Of a stretch of 7,688 nt of DNA, positions 6,466-7,688 are shown piece after piece (the first letter of the stretch is position 1; every line of letters starts with the position of its first letter). Made by a program: the position numbers and the translations under genes. Under the pieces are notes generated by a model, which ran no database searches, had not been told where the DNA came from, and saw only the letters and a list, made by a program, of their open reading frames with translations. The stretch comes from an uncultured Bacteroidales bacterium (GTDB taxonomy: Bacteria > Bacteroidota > Bacteroidia > Bacteroidales > Paludibacteraceae), in NCBI GenBank assembly GCA_902799875.1, contig CADCCH010000052.1, forward strand, positions 1 to 7,688, read 5' to 3'.

Positions 6466-6631
6466 TAATCTCTGCGGCGCTCTTATTCGGATGCGCCCGT
6501 GTATAATTCCGCCTTCGGTTATCCTCATTTGTCGGGTCTGACAGTGTCCCTATAAGATCCTCGAAAACGGTCATGTCATCATCATCCGCAACAACGAGCG
6601 ATATGACGTAACGGGTAAAAAGTTGAAGTAA
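6465..6631 (+). pseudogene. Remnant of a secreted-protein gene: signal-like start and sorting-type C-terminal tail
   Basis: No intact gene fits between the permease and the antiporter. The right part (6551-6631, TAA at 6629-6631) reads YKILENGHVIIIRNNERYDV then TGKKLK. It aligns without gaps over 25 positions to the tail of the GH81-like protein (1942-2016), sharing about 11 residues including YK, GH, I, RN, Y, V, G and L. It has no start codon, and a stop lies just upstream at 6539-6541. The left part (6465-6503) in another frame reads IISAALLFGCARV then TAA, resembling a lipoprotein signal without an ATG; this may be chance. A third frame between them is open (APVYNSAFGYPHLSG). I read the whole as a collapsed or frameshifted gene for a secreted protein. 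The tail is well supported; the rest is weaker. Confidence 0.5.
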
Positions 6632-6632
6632 A

Positions 6633-7688
6633 ATGGTACATGATTTATATATCTTGATGATCACGGCAGGCATCGTGAGTCTGCTTTTCAAGTTGTTGAA
6701 ACAACCGGTTGTGCTGGGTTACATCGTCGCCGGTATCTTAGTGGGACCGAACCTCTTGGGGGAGAACATCGTGAACCCCGAGAACGTCGAGGCGTGGGGA
6801 AATATCGGTGTGCTTTTCGTGCTCTTCTGCATCGGTCTGGAGTTTCGTCTCAAGAACCTGGTATCGAGTGGTAAAACGGCACTCATCGGTGCGGCAACCA
6901 TCATCATCGGTATGATGGTGCTGGGATACGGTGTAGGACGTTTTGCACTGCTGGATAACATGAACTCGCTCTTCCTGGCTGCGATGTTATGTATGTCCAG
7001 TACAACTATCGTGATGAAGGCCATTGATGAGGCAGGACTGAGTAAAGCACGCTTCGTCAAGGGTGCAACGAGTATCCTCATTCTCGAAGATATTGTGGCC
7101 GTTGTACTCTTGGTGCTGCTCTCCAGTATCGCGGTTAAGAATAGTTTTGAGGGCGTCGAACTGGTAAAGAAAGTCGGCGTCCTGGCGGTGACGCTGGTCG
7201 TATGGTTTGTGGTGGGTATTCTCATCATCCCCACGTTTCTACGCAAGGTACGTCCATACCTTAACGATGAGACGCTCATCATCTTGGCTTTGGGTCTCTG
7301 CTTGGGTATGGTGCTGACGGCAGAAGAAGCCGGTTTCAGTAGCGCACTCGGTGCGTTCGTGATGGGTATGGTGCTGGCAGAGACGCTGGAAGCCCACCGG
7401 ATTGAGAAACTCATGGCTCCGCTCAAGAACGTGTTCGCTGCCATCTTCTTTGTGTCCGTGGGTATGATGATCAACCCGGGCTCACTGGTGGAGTACTGGC
7501 CGTCGATCCTCATCGTCTCGGTGGTCGTTATCCTCGGTATGATTACCTTCGGTACACTCGGCTGCTGGTGGGGTGGTGAGACCATGAAGGACGCGATGTC
7601 CACCGGATTCTCCTTCGTGCAGATCGGTGAGTTCGCGTTCATCATTGCTGCTTTGGGAAGCAAACTTGGGGTCACCGATCCGGCTATC
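6633..7688 (+). CDS. CPA2-family cation:proton antiporter (KefB/NapA-like membrane domain, 3' partial)
   Basis: The first 352 residues of an inner-membrane monovalent cation:proton antiporter (Na+/H+ or K+/H+ exchange) are present, and the frame runs off the right edge without a stop. Family motifs are clear: LGYIVAGILVGPNLLG (28-43), FVLFCIGLEF (62-71), SSTTIVMK (122-129), LEDIVAVVLL with E152-D153 in the ion-binding helix (151-160), GAFVMGMVLAET (240-251), FFVSVGMMINP (272-282) and QIGEFAFII (330-338). About ten membrane segments are visible. Any cytosolic TrkA-type nucleotide-binding domain, the feature that tells KefB-like from simpler exchangers, would lie beyond the window. The ATG at 6633 is one base after the stop of the preceding remnant and is preceded by an A-rich stretch. 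No convincing promoter was found in 6466-6632. Confidence 0.9.
   Translation, partial: MVHDLYILMITAGIVSLLFKLLKQPVVLGYIVAGILVGPNLLGENIVNPENVEAWGNIGVLFVLFCIGLEFRLKNLVSSGKTALIGAATIIIGMMVLGYGVGRFALLDNMNSLFLAAMLCMSSTTIVMKAIDEAGLSKARFVKGATSILILEDIVAVVLLVLLSSIAVKNSFEGVELVKKVGVLAVTLVVWFVVGILIIPTFLRKVRPYLNDETLIILALGLCLGMVLTAEEAGFSSALGAFVMGMVLAETLEAHRIEKLMAPLKNVFAAIFFVSVGMMINPGSLVEYWPSILIVSVVVILGMITFGTLGCWWGGETMKDAMSTGFSFVQIGEFAFIIAALGSKLGVTDPAI

Noticed and set aside
6472..6500. Possible terminator after the permease (GCGC arms)
   Set aside because: The stem is only four pairs with a long loop and no T-run.
5200..6528. Reverse-strand open frames opposite the permease (5200-5874 and 5881-6528)
   Set aside because: Highly charged His/Arg/Asp/Gln-rich sequence complementary to membrane helices, with no domain pattern.
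6528..6560. Possible antiporter promoter from TTTG at 6528
   Set aside because: No TAnnTTTG element lies 19-21 bases downstream.
6719..7675. 318-residue reverse-strand open frame opposite the antiporter
   Set aside because: The forward frame has unmistakable CPA2 motifs; the reverse reading is Ser/Thr/Pro/Ile-rich shadow sequence.

Overview
The window looks like a piece of a Bacteroidales (Bacteroidota) genome, probably a gut or rumen type. The signs are a promoter of the Bacteroidota form (TTTG, 20 bases, TAnnTTTG), translation starts without Shine-Dalgarno sites, a surface glycoside hydrolase with discoidin domains and a short sorting-type C-terminal tail, a BglX-like lipoprotein beta-glucosidase, and a fucose-permease-like sugar transporter of the type common in this order. 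All genes lie on the + strand. The genus cannot be told from the sequence alone.

Region 1 (1-4225) encodes extracellular glucan breakdown. It opens with an unidentified Ala/Glu/Pro-rich fragment in frame 2, whose frame is lost between about 180 and 250. From about 240 a different frame carries the end of a GH81-like endo-beta-1,3-glucanase catalytic domain, then two discoidin domains around Ig-like sequence, then a short C-terminal tail. A GH3 beta-glucosidase lipoprotein follows, and its signal peptide overlaps that tail by 77 bp in another frame. An intrinsic terminator ends the unit. The two enzymes would fit stepwise breakdown of a beta-1,3-glucan: internal cuts by the first, release of glucose by the second.

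Region 2 (4226-6465) is a new transcription unit. Its promoter is flanked and overlapped by two strong inverted repeats. It encodes a sugar-1-phosphate nucleotidylyltransferase and, 8 bases later, an MFS sugar permease.

Region 3 (6466-7688) holds about 165 bases that look like the remains of a secreted-protein gene. Its C-terminal tail aligns without gaps to that of the GH81-like protein. One base after its stop begins a CPA2-type cation:proton antiporter that runs off the window.

The most unusual points are the two sorting signals encoded in different frames of the same DNA (1958-2034), and short tandem repeats of 7 or 8 bases (AATTACC/AATCACC type, plus one ATTCACCC type) carried in frame inside the two secreted-enzyme genes and seen nowhere else in the window. 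No CRISPR array, tRNA, rRNA, transposase or riboswitch was seen. Identifications rest on reading motifs by eye; no database search was run.
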